This document shows positions 16,201-23,237 of a DNA stretch of 25,753 bases, one piece after another; the stretch's first letter is position 1; every line of letters begins with the position of its first letter. Below the pieces are notes generated by a model that was not told the origin of the DNA, did no database searches, and was given only the letters and a program-made list of their open reading frames with translations. Source of the DNA: DASSFZ01 sp036514635 (GTDB taxonomy: Bacteria > Chloroflexota > Anaerolineae > Fen-1058); NCBI GenBank assembly GCA_036514635.1, contig DATBWU010000125.1, positions 1 to 25,753 on the forward strand. Reading direction: 5' to 3'. The position numbers and the translations under genes were made by a program.

Positions 16201-19105
16201 CGTCGCCCGGCTCGATCGAATCGACCACCCAGCCGATCGCGCCGGTTGCGGCCGGTGCAGGCGCAACGGAGAAGGTCGGTGTGAAGACCGCGCCGCCGAA
16301 CGTTCGCCCGCTCGCCGTGTAACTGACGGCTTCCAGGCCGGCGGGCAGCGTATCGCTGATCACAACATCGTAAGCGCGGCCCTGCCCGGTGTTGGTGATT
16401 ACAAGGTGATACGTCACCACGTCGCCCGCGCCGATCGTCGTCGATCCACTCGTCGATCCGCCGAAGAGTTTGGCAAAGGGCGAATCGGCCAGGTACGGCT
16501 GCACGGCATTATTGCCCACGTTGTTGACCGAGTTCTTCGATGCGTCGAGCGTCGTGCTGATGTCCTGCGTGCTCCAATCGATGCGCGAGCCGTTGTTGAA
16601 GCCCGGCGCGCCGCGAAACTCGCCGGTGCTGGAGAATACCGCGCCGCCCGACACGTTGATGCCGGTGACGCGCGCCTGGAAGGTCGCCGTGACGATTAGC
16701 GGTGCGCTGCCATAGGCGTTGCTCACCGTCTCCGTCCACCACAGCAGCCGATCCTGCGTGCCCTGCGGAACGGTGATCGGGATCGGGCTGCTGACGAAAG
16801 TCGTGCCTTGCAGCGCCAGCGTGCCGCTGACGAAGCGCACGCCGTTGGGCAGATCGTCTTGATGGCGCGGCCAGTACATCATCGCGCCCGCCGGGATGCT
16901 GTCGGTGATGATGTAAGTCAGCACGTCGCCGATGCGCACCTGCCCGGTCGGCGTGACGGCCTTCGTCTCGAAGAAGTTGACGCCGAGCGTCTTGGTCCGG
17001 GTGAAGAGATACGTCTGCTCATCGATCACGTCGCCGGGCTGATCGGAATACTGAATGACGGCGGTATTGGTGTAGGCCGTCGCGCCAGAGAATGTGATCG
17101 GCGCGGTGGCGGTGACGTAGATCGTCGTGGCCGTCGTCGTGATGCCGGGCGGATTGTAGTAGTAGCCGACCGGCAGCGACGGCGCGACGCCCCAGGTGAG
17201 GACGACCGTGTTGCCCAGGGTGAACACGCCCATCGGCGGCGGCACGGCCTCGACAAAGCCGAAGCCTGCCGGCAGCGTGTCGGTGAAGATCACGTCAAAG
17301 GCGTCAGCCGCTGTCCCATCGCCTGTGCCTGAGCCGTTGCGCAAATTGGTGATGCGATACTGGACGACCTCGCCGCCCGTCGAGACGACGGCGGATGGCG
17401 TCGAGTCTTTGTTGGGCTGGATGTCGGGCCGGACGAATTGAACACCGGCGACCGACTGCGGTGTGATCGGATTGTTCAGCCCCGATCCGGTTCCGATGTT
17501 CCAGCGCACGTTGGCCGTGTTATTCAGCGTCGCGCCTTTGGCGATCGGCCCGCCGACGAGCGTGCCGTCCGAGTAGGCCGTGAACACGAACGTCAGCGTG
17601 ATGTCGCTCGATGTGGCGAGCGTACTGGTCAGCGTCCAGGTGATCATCGTGTTTGAGCCGCTCGGCCCGACGACGCCCGGCGCGGTGTAACCTGAATGCG
17701 CCGCCTCGCCGCCGAAGTTCAGACCATCGACGAGTGAATTATCAAAGACGTGAGCCGGGCTGTACACCGTGGTGCCCGCCGGGATAGTGACGAGGATCGT
17801 GTACGTGATCGGCTCGTTGACGACGATGCGCCCCTGCGGGTTGAAAGCGTCGACTTCGGTTTTGCTGACCGACACATTGGCCGATCGGAGCTGCAAGCCG
17901 TTCGTAGCATTGCTGAATGTCGGGTCCTCAGGCAAATCGCGCCACTCGCCGCGCAGGTCGTTGGGGTTGTCGCGCCCGGCGGCGACGGTCGATGTGACGG
18001 TTGCGGTGAAGACGAGCGGCGCGATCGATGCGCCCGGCGCGAGTGAGGCATAGCGCCAGCCCATCTGCTGGCGACCGCCCGTCACAGCGATCGCGTCCGG
18101 CGGAGGCGTCGATCCAACCGGGCCGCCGAAGACCATCCAGTCCGGCAGCGTGTCGCTGATCACGACATCGTAGGCCGTGCTGTAGTCAATGGTGTTCGTG
18201 GCGTACAACGTGAAGGTGACGATGTCGTTCGCGCGCAGTAAATCGATCGGGGCAACAGAGTCGATCGCGGAGGCAGCCGATTGAGCGAGCGCCAGGCGGG
18301 CGCGCGCTACAGTCACGTCGGTCGAGGCGGCGACACTGCCGTCCTCGTGCGAGAGCGCCGCGTTGTTCGTCCCCACTTCAACGCGGTCATCACCGCCACT
18401 GAGGTTGACGCGGTAGGTGAACGAGTAGACGTAGGGCGTGCCCCCCGGATTCGCAAGCGTGCCGAGTGTCCAGGTGATGGGGTGGTTGTTCGGGCCGATG
18501 GTTGGCGTGATCGTGCCGATCGGCGGTGTGCCGGCGCCGGGCGTCGGGCCGACCGACGATCCGGCTACGTAGCGGAAGTCCGGCTCGGTCCCCGGATTGT
18601 TGTCGGGCAGCGTATCGACGAGCACGGCATTCGTGATCGTCGTGCCGGCGGGGATGGTGAAGGCGACCGTGTAGGTGAACGTCACGCCGGACTGGTAATA
18701 GGTCGTCGTGATCGAGGCAGATTTCGAGATCGACGGCGACACGCCCTGATCCAGGCGCATGGTCTCCGGCGCAGCGCGAGGCGACTCGCGCAGGAAGATG
18801 GGCAGCGGGGGAAGGCTGGGGATTGCGGATTGCGGATTGCGGATTGCGGATTGCGGATTGCGGATTGCGGATTGCGGATTGCGGATTGCGGATTGCGGAT
18901 TGGATGGCGGTGAAGCGACGAGGAGCGGTTCGCTGGTTGGCGAATTGGCGCCCGACGGCGACACGGCGGGCGGCGAAGCAGCGGAGCCGCGCGCTTGAGC
19001 CGGGGTAACAATCGAGGCGGCTTGCGCGACGAAGGAAGCGATCATCAACAGCGCAAGCGCGTGCCGCAAGCGGATGAACTGCGCAGAGGAATGGTTTGTG
19101 TTCAT
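13268..19105 (-). CDS. Giant secreted DUF11-repeat surface protein, 1945 aa
   Basis: Very large secreted protein, probably a surface layer or adhesion component. A signal peptide (about 1-38, ending near TPAQA) precedes a Pro/Ser-rich segment in which heptamer DNA encodes NPQSAIR repeats (about 70-95). Then come about twelve DUF11-type beta-sandwich units, recognisable by 'xxxKxxxP...G...TYTxxxxNTG...DTLPxxxxF'. Near residue 1766 is YLPLVMKN, then a CARDB-like domain (about 1780-1920) and a Pro-rich end PTPNP. There is no sorting signal or C-terminal TM helix, unlike the next gene in the operon. AGGTGG precedes the ATG by 4 nt. Composition is rich in Thr, Ala, Gly and Val and poor in Lys and Cys. 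Ligand and role are unknown. Confidence 0.9.
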   Translation of the reverse strand: MNTNHSSAQFIRLRHALALLMIASFVAQAASIVTPAQARGSAASPPAVSPSGANSPTSEPLLVASPPSNPQSAIRNPQSAIRNPQSAIRNPQSAIPSLPPLPIFLRESPRAAPETMRLDQGVSPSISKSASITTTYYQSGVTFTYTVAFTIPAGTTITNAVLVDTLPDNNPGTEPDFRYVAGSSVGPTPGAGTPPIGTITPTIGPNNHPITWTLGTLANPGGTPYVYSFTYRVNLSGGDDRVEVGTNNAALSHEDGSVAASTDVTVARARLALAQSAASAIDSVAPIDLLRANDIVTFTLYATNTIDYSTAYDVVISDTLPDWMVFGGPVGSTPPPDAIAVTGGRQQMGWRYASLAPGASIAPLVFTATVTSTVAAGRDNPNDLRGEWRDLPEDPTFSNATNGLQLRSANVSVSKTEVDAFNPQGRIVVNEPITYTILVTIPAGTTVYSPAHVFDNSLVDGLNFGGEAAHSGYTAPGVVGPSGSNTMITWTLTSTLATSSDITLTFVFTAYSDGTLVGGPIAKGATLNNTANVRWNIGTGSGLNNPITPQSVAGVQFVRPDIQPNKDSTPSAVVSTGGEVVQYRITNLRNGSGTGDGTAADAFDVIFTDTLPAGFGFVEAVPPPMGVFTLGNTVVLTWGVAPSLPVGYYYNPPGITTTATTIYVTATAPITFSGATAYTNTAVIQYSDQPGDVIDEQTYLFTRTKTLGVNFFETKAVTPTGQVRIGDVLTYIITDSIPAGAMMYWPRHQDDLPNGVRFVSGTLALQGTTFVSSPIPITVPQGTQDRLLWWTETVSNAYGSAPLIVTATFQARVTGINVSGGAVFSSTGEFRGAPGFNNGSRIDWSTQDISTTLDASKNSVNNVGNNAVQPYLADSPFAKLFGGSTSGSTTIGAGDVVTYHLVITNTGQGRAYDVVISDTLPAGLEAVSYTASGRTFGGAVFTPTFSVAPAPAATGAIGWVVDSIEPGDGNTTAPSTIFTLTYSALAQNSVGAGAALPNQALLADYSSLPGDDPFERHYNFLLGATRAVTLNVPPAAITKTANLTGANWLDLITYTLAFPQPPVNASLYNVTVTDTLPTEITILGVQSNSGQTGFSGSLVTATATSLAPQSQMVITITGQIDLGASGTKVNTALLEWDDAASGGSRHTATSNAVSTTILLPELGIAKRAPAAAIPGRTFTYTIAYSNTGTSSAANVLITDNLPDETVFVTATVPGGVALVGQPDPLIWNAGSLAVGQGQTIVVTVSLPLATPLGAILTNTASITTTTPGDDPANNAITVTTLVAASQLSISKIASPDPAESGQPIAYTLTVTNTGNAATSGLIVTDALPLNTAFGSASAGSVQSSGRITWTLAPLAPGASTGVTFTAIVASPLITGTLITNADYGAVADNSINTATGSPVTVVAHSRPRLNISKSGPAVIGLGTNVMYSVLVTNSGTTDALGVTLTDNLPDALNFASFSASSAVTQTAGPDPLGFDLGPLPPGGSHTIWITTTAPLTLTTGTLLTNTASVATTTPGEDASDNTAQHVATVSGVMLDVRKTANASTVAPAGTIVYTIEYSNTGTAMATGVVVSDTYDPNVTFVSANPAPNIGNNVWNTPGTLNAGERRTIVVTVTVAPALPNGTPITNRAQVSAAGAASAQAIHVVNVTSAAVLTIDKTGHGATMPGYTVVYRLNYANIGNAPATNARVTETYPSGLTFVAASPAPSAGNNVWNLGTIVPPANGTIVVTLTVGVGVPFGTLLTNTVAFGSDEAGPVVDAFTTRVGPVYLPLVMKNYTARPNLVVQNIVVTPASPVATQSTLISVTIANTGPATAPAGFWIDLYVDPSGVPQPGQPWNETAPVGKAWVLRSPLLPGQSLTLDTAMLDDPNDPSAVYSNWPGWFATSGAHTLYAQVDSFGGANGLVVELSELDNLFGPLSVVVNAAGSIVAGENTPGVPPLDPRPTPNP
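18820..18896. repeat. Eleven perfect GGATTGC heptamers inside a coding sequence
   Basis: 77 bp of exact 7-bp units, followed by a 6-nt partial copy (18897-18902). Read on the minus strand in the giant surface protein, three units make the seven codons for NPQSAIR. Because 7 is not a multiple of 3, a change of one or two units shifts the frame: one alternative frame stops at 18682, the other near 18390. Confidence 0.95.
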
Positions 19106-19150
19106 GAGACCACCTATCGGCTATGCCGTCGCATCGGATTCACGCGGAGG

Positions 19151-19182
19151 GCGTCTCCTCCCCCGTGTGCCTGGGGAGACGC
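19151..19182 (-). promoter_or_regulatory. Hairpin in the leader of the giant surface-protein gene
   Basis: GCGTCTCC (19151-19158) pairs with GGAGACGC (19175-19182), with further G/C pairing inside. A short outer stem (CACG/CGTG) surrounds it. It ends about 45 nt before the start codon. No known riboswitch was recognised. The upstream TAAGAT box on the minus strand (19222-19217) has only a poor -35, so the promoter is not settled. Confidence 0.4.
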
Positions 19183-19220
19183 CACGTGCCGAGAGAAGCG
19201 GTCTCAGTTGTTAGGAATCT

Positions 19221-19345
19221 TACCACCAAGGCACCCGGGCACGAAGAAAAACGGCTCTTCCGGCTTGGGCGGGAAAAAGCCTCACCGCAAAGGCGCGAAG
19301 GGCGCGAAGATTCGGAAAACTTGGCGTGCTTGGCGTCTTCGCGGT
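19221..19345. repeat. Degenerate octamer-derived inverted repeats
   Basis: Words such as CCACCAAG, GCACCCGG, GCACGAAG (19223-19246) and CACCGCAA (19283-19290) on the left are answered by CTTGGCGT and CTTCGCGG on the right. This is the same word family as 24961-25024. The whole gap 19106-19450 has no convincing gene; open frames there are short, shifted by repeats and lack family features. Confidence 0.5.
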
Positions 19346-19450
19346 TCCTGCGAAGCGTCCCGTTCGATCCGGTAGAGCCAGAAAAACTCAATATCCTTAA
19401 GGTGGCTTGGCGTTTTGGTGGTTATCATGGCGGCCTTTGCGCCATTGCGG

Positions 19451-20518
19451 TTAAGGACTCGTCGCGCACAGGTCCATCATCTTCTGCGCATCGCTCTTGA
19501 ACGGCTCCTGCGGGTTGAGCGACAGGAACTTCTGAAAGACCGGTACTGCGTCGGCACAACGGCCCATCTCGGCATACGCCTTGCCCAGCGCAAAGTATCC
19601 TTCGGGTAAATCGGGCGCCAGTTCGATAGCGCGCAGCAATGTCGCCATAGCCTGATCGTAGTCTTTGTCCTGTAGATAGACGTTGCCCAGGCCGATGTAC
19701 GCCTGCCCCAGTTCGGGGTTGAGTTCAATCGCGCGCTGGAACTGCTCACGCGCCGAATCCTTTTGTTCGAGGTTGAGATAGGCCGCGCCCAGCAGGTAGC
19801 GCGTCTCTGGATCGTCCGGCTCGATTTCCAGGGCCTTCAGATACTGCGCCACTGCCTGATTGAGATCGCCGGACTGGTAGGCGATCACGCCGAGGTTGGT
19901 GTAGGCGGCTGCGTACTCCGGATCGGCTTCCAGGGCGGCCTGGTAAGCCGTCGCCGCCGCCTTCGTGTCGGCCAGGTGGAAATAGGCATTGCCCAGCAAG
20001 AAATGCGCCACGGCGTTGTCCGGCGCAAGCGCGGTGACCGGCACGAGAATTTGAACGGCCTGCTGCCAGTTGTTGGCTTCGACCGCTTCCCGACCGGCAT
20101 CGAAGGCCGCCTTCACTGCCTCTTCGATCTTAGGATGGGTCGCGCGCGCGCCCGGATCGAGCTTCACTGCCGCCGCGTAGGCCGTCACCGTATCCAGCGT
20201 CTGCCCGGCATCCATCGATAGATCGCCATACAGGTATAGCGCGGGTGCGTTGTTCGGGTCTTGTCGCAGCCCGGTCTCCAGTCGCTCGCGGGCTTCGCCG
20301 GCGCGCCCGGCGGCGGAGTAGGCCTGGCCGAGCAGCAGTTGCGCCTCGGCGCGCGTCGGGTCCAGCCCGACCGCCGCTTCCAGTTCGGCGATGGCCTTGG
20401 CCGCATCGCCGGCATCCAGCGCGGCCTTGCCGGCGGCGAGGTGATCGTCGATCGTCGGCGCAGGCGTGGAGCACGCCGCCAGCACCAGGATCAAGGCGAG
20501 GACCACGCGTCGGATCAT
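19451..20518 (-). CDS. TPR-repeat lipoprotein
   Basis: Predicted envelope-anchored scaffold protein. The N-terminus MIRRVVLALILVLAAC is a lipoprotein signal with the lipobox LAAC, the Cys at residue 16 becoming the lipidated N-terminus. Residues about 25-350 are tetratricopeptide repeats, roughly eight, with the usual A-x-x-x-Y/L-G and A-x-x-A-I-E-L-x-P pattern (for example AIELNPELGQAYIGLGNVYL). No enzymatic domain is seen; TPRs usually mediate protein-protein contacts. The ATG overlaps the stop codon of the metallo-hydrolase gene (ATGA, 20518-20515), so the two are translationally coupled. Confidence 0.9.
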   Translation of the reverse strand: MIRRVVLALILVLAACSTPAPTIDDHLAAGKAALDAGDAAKAIAELEAAVGLDPTRAEAQLLLGQAYSAAGRAGEARERLETGLRQDPNNAPALYLYGDLSMDAGQTLDTVTAYAAAVKLDPGARATHPKIEEAVKAAFDAGREAVEANNWQQAVQILVPVTALAPDNAVAHFLLGNAYFHLADTKAAATAYQAALEADPEYAAAYTNLGVIAYQSGDLNQAVAQYLKALEIEPDDPETRYLLGAAYLNLEQKDSAREQFQRAIELNPELGQAYIGLGNVYLQDKDYDQAMATLLRAIELAPDLPEGYFALGKAYAEMGRCADAVPVFQKFLSLNPQEPFKSDAQKMMDLCATSP

Positions 20519-21183
20519 TCGTCCTTGCTCTTCAGCTCCAGCAGCACGACCTGTGTCTCGTCGGGCAGGCCGCTCCGATCGAGCTTGAGCAGCTCCTGCT
20601 CGTCCACCTTATCCAGTCCCATTTCTTTCAGAAACTTGGACACCGGATCGAGTTTCATCTCGGTGCCCTTGATTTTGTAGTGCATCGGGATGACGATGTG
20701 GGGTTCGAGCAGGCTGACGACTTCGGCGGCCTGCGCCGCATTCAACGATTCGCCGCCGCCGACCGGCACGAGCAGCACATCCACCTCGCTCAGCGACTCT
20801 TCCATCATCGCTTGCGTCGGTACGCTGCTCAGATCGCCCAGGTGGCAGATCGTCAGGCTATCCAGTTCGATCAGAAAGACCGTGTTGCGATCGTTCGCCG
20901 CACCGGCTTTGCCCTTGCCGCCGGTCGATTTGCGCGCGCTCAACATCAGGCCGGTGACGAACGTGTTCGACACTTCGTACTCGCCCGGCCCGGACAACAC
21001 CTTGAAGTCACCCTTCACGCCCTTGACGTAGTCGTGGTCGGGGGAGTTGTGGCTGACGGTCACAATATCGGCGCGCACACGAGGCAGGGTCAAGCCGAGT
21101 TCTTTGCCGTACGGATCCGTCACGACAGTTGCCGTGCGGCTTCGCAGTCGAAAGCAACTGTGTCCCAGCCAGGTAATCTCCAT
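20515..21183 (-). CDS. Metallo-beta-lactamase-fold hydrolase, UlaG/UPF0173-like
   Basis: Predicted metal-dependent hydrolase of the short MBL group that includes UlaG and UPF0173. It starts directly with the fold (MEITWLGHSCFRL). The metal motif HxHxDH appears as H45-N-S47-P-D49-H50, so Ser replaces the second His; other metal-site segments are CHLGD near residues 113-117 and IPMHY near 167-171. The altered motif may change metal binding or activity. At 222 aa it fits the family. First gene of a two-gene unit with the TPR lipoprotein, driven by the promoter at 21226-21254. Substrate unknown. Confidence 0.87.
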   Translation of the reverse strand: MEITWLGHSCFRLRSRTATVVTDPYGKELGLTLPRVRADIVTVSHNSPDHDYVKGVKGDFKVLSGPGEYEVSNTFVTGLMLSARKSTGGKGKAGAANDRNTVFLIELDSLTICHLGDLSSVPTQAMMEESLSEVDVLLVPVGGGESLNAAQAAEVVSLLEPHIVIPMHYKIKGTEMKLDPVSKFLKEMGLDKVDEQELLKLDRSGLPDETQVVLLELKSKDE

Positions 21184-21225
21184 GCCTTCCTCTTGAAAGA
21201 CCGCGTGTCCGATGCTCTCGCGGGC

Positions 21226-21254
21226 ATTATACCAAGAACAAACTCAAAAGCCAA
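21226..21254 (-). promoter_or_regulatory. Promoter of the MBL-TPR unit
   Basis: On the minus strand TTGGCT (21254-21249), a 17-bp spacer and TATAAT (21231-21226). Leader about 36 nt with an AGAGGAAGG ribosome binding site next to the start. Confidence 0.75.
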
Positions 21255-21266
21255 TGACTTGGCGCG

Positions 21267-21275
21267 TGATATAAT
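21267..21275 (+). promoter_or_regulatory. Possible extended -10 promoter on the plus strand
   Basis: TGATATAAT contains a perfect TATAAT with an upstream TGn, divergent from the MBL promoter. If it serves the 303-aa gene, the leader would be about 215 nt. That stretch (21282-21496) holds a small palindrome AACTTGCAAGTT (about 21310-21321), three GAC-type heptamers (21406-21426) answered by CTTCGTC (about 21457), and no other recognisable gene. Confidence 0.4.
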
Positions 21276-21496
21276 CGTTTTCAGCGGCACTCCAACCCGC
21301 CTGCAAGCAACTTGCAAGTTATCCGCAACCAACATCGATCCAACTTTATACTTCCCACACTTCACTGGGTCTCTTCAGGGTTAGGCGGAAAAAACTAACC
21401 ACAATGACGAACGACCAAAGACGAAGGCATTAGTCTATCATCGCGCGAAGCGGTCCTTCGTCTCAGGCCGGAAGTTATATTTGGACAGGTCCTTAA

Positions 21497-22408
21497 ATGG
21501 AAAGTTGGCTATCGCAGTGCAGGCCGTTCATTGCGGGAGCCGGTCGGGTGGTGGAGACAGCCGACGGCGCGCGGCTGATGCTCCCCTCGGCATCCTCAAA
21601 GCATTACGGCGATGCGCAGCTCGACGACTACGCGGGCCGGTCGCGCCAGGCTTATCGGCATCGACCACCGCTTCGTCTTTCACTCCGCGCTCGCTTTTCG
21701 CACGACGCCGAAGATAACCAGGTGACCGGCACTTTCGCAGACCCCCGTAGCGAAGCGAAGGGGGCAGAAGTGCCGGTCACCTTGGCATCTCCGTGGCCTC
21801 CGCGTCTCCGTGGTTTACTAGTCGGGACGGCAGGGTTCGGCTTCTGGAACAATCCCTTCGGCGCGCAGAGCAAAGTCCCGGCGCTGCCTCAAGCCATCTG
21901 GTTCTTCTGTGCCTCGCCGCCGTCGAACATGGCACTCGCACTCGGCGTGCCGGGCTGCGGCTGGAAAGCAGCCTGCATCGACGCAAGGCGATTATCCGCG
22001 CTGGCCTGGCTGCCGATCGCGCCGCTCGCGCTGCCGGCCTGCCGTTCGCCAAGACTCTATCGCAGGGTCTGGCCGCGCATCCAGCGCGCGCTCGGCATCC
22101 GCGAAAGCCTCCTCGCCTTTCGCCAACAGCCGGGAGGCCCGATCGAGCCTCGCCCTTCGAGCGCATTCAGGATGACCGATTGGCACACGTACGAATTGGA
22201 ATGGCGCCGCGATGGGGCGCGCTGGCAGGTCGATGGGCAGACCGTGCTGGAAACCGATCGCTCACCGCGCGGGCCGCTGGGCTTCGTCGCGTGGATCGAC
22301 AATCAGTATGCGGTTGTCACGCCGTGGGGGAAATTCGGCTTCGGCTTGCTCGATGCGCCGTATGAGCAGTGGCTGGAGATTGGCGAGGTACTGATCACTG
22401 ATCACTGA
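21497..22408 (+). CDS. Beta-sandwich-like conserved protein interrupted in-frame by repeat DNA
   Basis: 303 aa, no signal peptide. The conserved body looks like a lectin/GH16-like beta-sandwich (inference): an N-terminal segment to about residue 75, then GTAGFGFWNNPF, LPQAIWFFCASPPSNMALALG and, near the end, DWHTYELEWRRDGARWQVDGQ with WIDNQYAVVTPWGKFGFG. No catalytic motif was recognised. Residues about 75-107 do not look like protein. They are encoded by a 63-bp palindromic element (21720-21782) plus octamer-like repeat DNA up to 21817, yet the frame stays open. The last residues (ITDH) and the stop codon are encoded by a heptamer array. The start at 21497 has only a weak ribosome binding site. 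Confidence 0.75.
   Translation: MESWLSQCRPFIAGAGRVVETADGARLMLPSASSKHYGDAQLDDYAGRSRQAYRHRPPLRLSLRARFSHDAEDNQVTGTFADPRSEAKGAEVPVTLASPWPPRLRGLLVGTAGFGFWNNPFGAQSKVPALPQAIWFFCASPPSNMALALGVPGCGWKAACIDARRLSALAWLPIAPLALPACRSPRLYRRVWPRIQRALGIRESLLAFRQQPGGPIEPRPSSAFRMTDWHTYELEWRRDGARWQVDGQTVLETDRSPRGPLGFVAWIDNQYAVVTPWGKFGFGLLDAPYEQWLEIGEVLITDH
21720..21782. mobile_element. 63-bp nested palindromic element inside a coding sequence
   Basis: Perfect 15-bp inverted ends (21720-21734 and 21768-21782) enclose an inner hairpin CCCCC (21742-21746) ... GGGGG (21760-21764). The length is exactly 21 codons, so the host frame is kept. The inner core matches the element at 10857-10881. No transposase is encoded; a MITE/REP-like sequence is the best description. 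Confidence 0.8.
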
Positions 22409-22438
22409 TCAGTGATCAGTGGTCAGTGATCAGTGATT
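22390..22438. repeat. Heptamer array of opposing polarity between convergent genes
   Basis: Seven 7-bp units: three ACTGATC, then AGTGATC, AGTGGTC, AGTGATC, AGTGATT. The two halves are inverted complements around 22406-22411, forming a near-perfect palindrome. The stop codon of the plus gene (22406-22408) lies inside it and that of the minus gene (22439-22437) at its edge. It may act as a bidirectional terminator. Confidence 0.9.
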
Positions 22439-23162
22439 AGAACTCCCCGCTCATCACCTTCGGTCCCTGCGGAGACGTGATGTTCGGGTTAGGCTCCAAC
22501 GTGATGCCGATCAGGTGATAGTTCTCCGAGTCGTCCGGCATTGGAATGAACCACGTGCTGACGACACTTTCGGGTTTGAACGTGCCGCCGAGCACGCGCT
22601 GGTTATTTCCATCGACCCACCAGCACGCATAGACCTGATCGCCTTCGAGCAGCGGCAGGGCGACCACCCAAAGCGCCGCTCGCTTGCCGGAATAAATCAT
22701 CACACCTTTGGCCGCACCACCTTCTTCGGTCGTCTGAAGCGCGACCATTTGTGCATCGGGCTGCTGAACGATGGTTATGAGGTCCTTGCGCGTGGAAGCC
22801 AACGAATCGATCTGGCGTTGAAGTGAAAGGCCCCACGCGCCCACGACAAGCGCGACCACAAGCGTAGCCGCAGCCGCCAGCCAGCCGAGCCACACACGCC
22901 GCGCCGCTCCCGGACGATCGGCTACGCTAGCCAGCAGGCGTGCCCGCACGCGCGCAGGCGGCTCGATCTGGGAAACGCTCGCCGCCAGGCCCAGAGTCGC
23001 CGCCTCATACTCGTCCTGCGACTTTACGTGCTCCAGACAGCCGCGCAAATGCCGGGCTACCTGTGCGGCCTCGCCCAGGCTCAACGTGCCCAGGGCGTAC
23101 TCCGGCAGCAACTCTTCAGTTTCTTCGCACGTTAAGTCTCGCACTTCCAGGTAATCGCTCAT
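22437..23162 (-). CDS. Anti-sigma factor, RskA-like with zinc-finger domain
   Basis: Membrane-bound inhibitor expected to hold the adjacent ECF sigma factor. The N-terminal cytoplasmic anti-sigma domain has C12 and the H38-x3-C42-x2-H45 group; the usual last Cys of the HxxxCxxC motif is His here. A TM helix spans about 90-112. The extracytoplasmic RskA-type domain follows (GVMIYSGKRAALWVVALPLLEGDQVYACWWVDG ... GGTF near 153-195). At 241 aa it fits the family. It lies 75 nt downstream of the sigma gene. Its start codon falls in an octamer repeat array and has no clear Shine-Dalgarno, so output may depend on coupling or be low. Confidence 0.9.
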   Translation of the reverse strand: MSDYLEVRDLTCEETEELLPEYALGTLSLGEAAQVARHLRGCLEHVKSQDEYEAATLGLAASVSQIEPPARVRARLLASVADRPGAARRVWLGWLAAAATLVVALVVGAWGLSLQRQIDSLASTRKDLITIVQQPDAQMVALQTTEEGGAAKGVMIYSGKRAALWVVALPLLEGDQVYACWWVDGNNQRVLGGTFKPESVVSTWFIPMPDDSENYHLIGITLEPNPNITSPQGPKVMSGEF

Positions 23163-23207
23163 CTAACTACCAAACTGGCAAACCATCCAACCAGCAAACC
23201 ATCAAAC
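23160..23207. repeat. Octamer array carrying the anti-sigma start codon
   Basis: Six 8-bp units: CATCTAAC, TACCAAAC, TGGCAAAC, CATCCAAC, CAGCAAAC, CATCAAAC. The first supplies the ATG (minus strand, 23162-23160). The array replaces the place where a ribosome binding site would be expected. Confidence 0.8.
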
Positions 23208-23237
23208 TATACGTTCGTGCACCCCCGGCGGATGTCT

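Noticed and set aside
18820..18896. Possible CRISPR array
   Set aside because: Units are 7 bp with no spacers; this is a simple tandem repeat.
19123..19500. Short plus-strand open frame in the gap before the giant gene
   Set aside because: Made largely of degenerate octamer repeats, and its end overlaps the TPR gene antisense.
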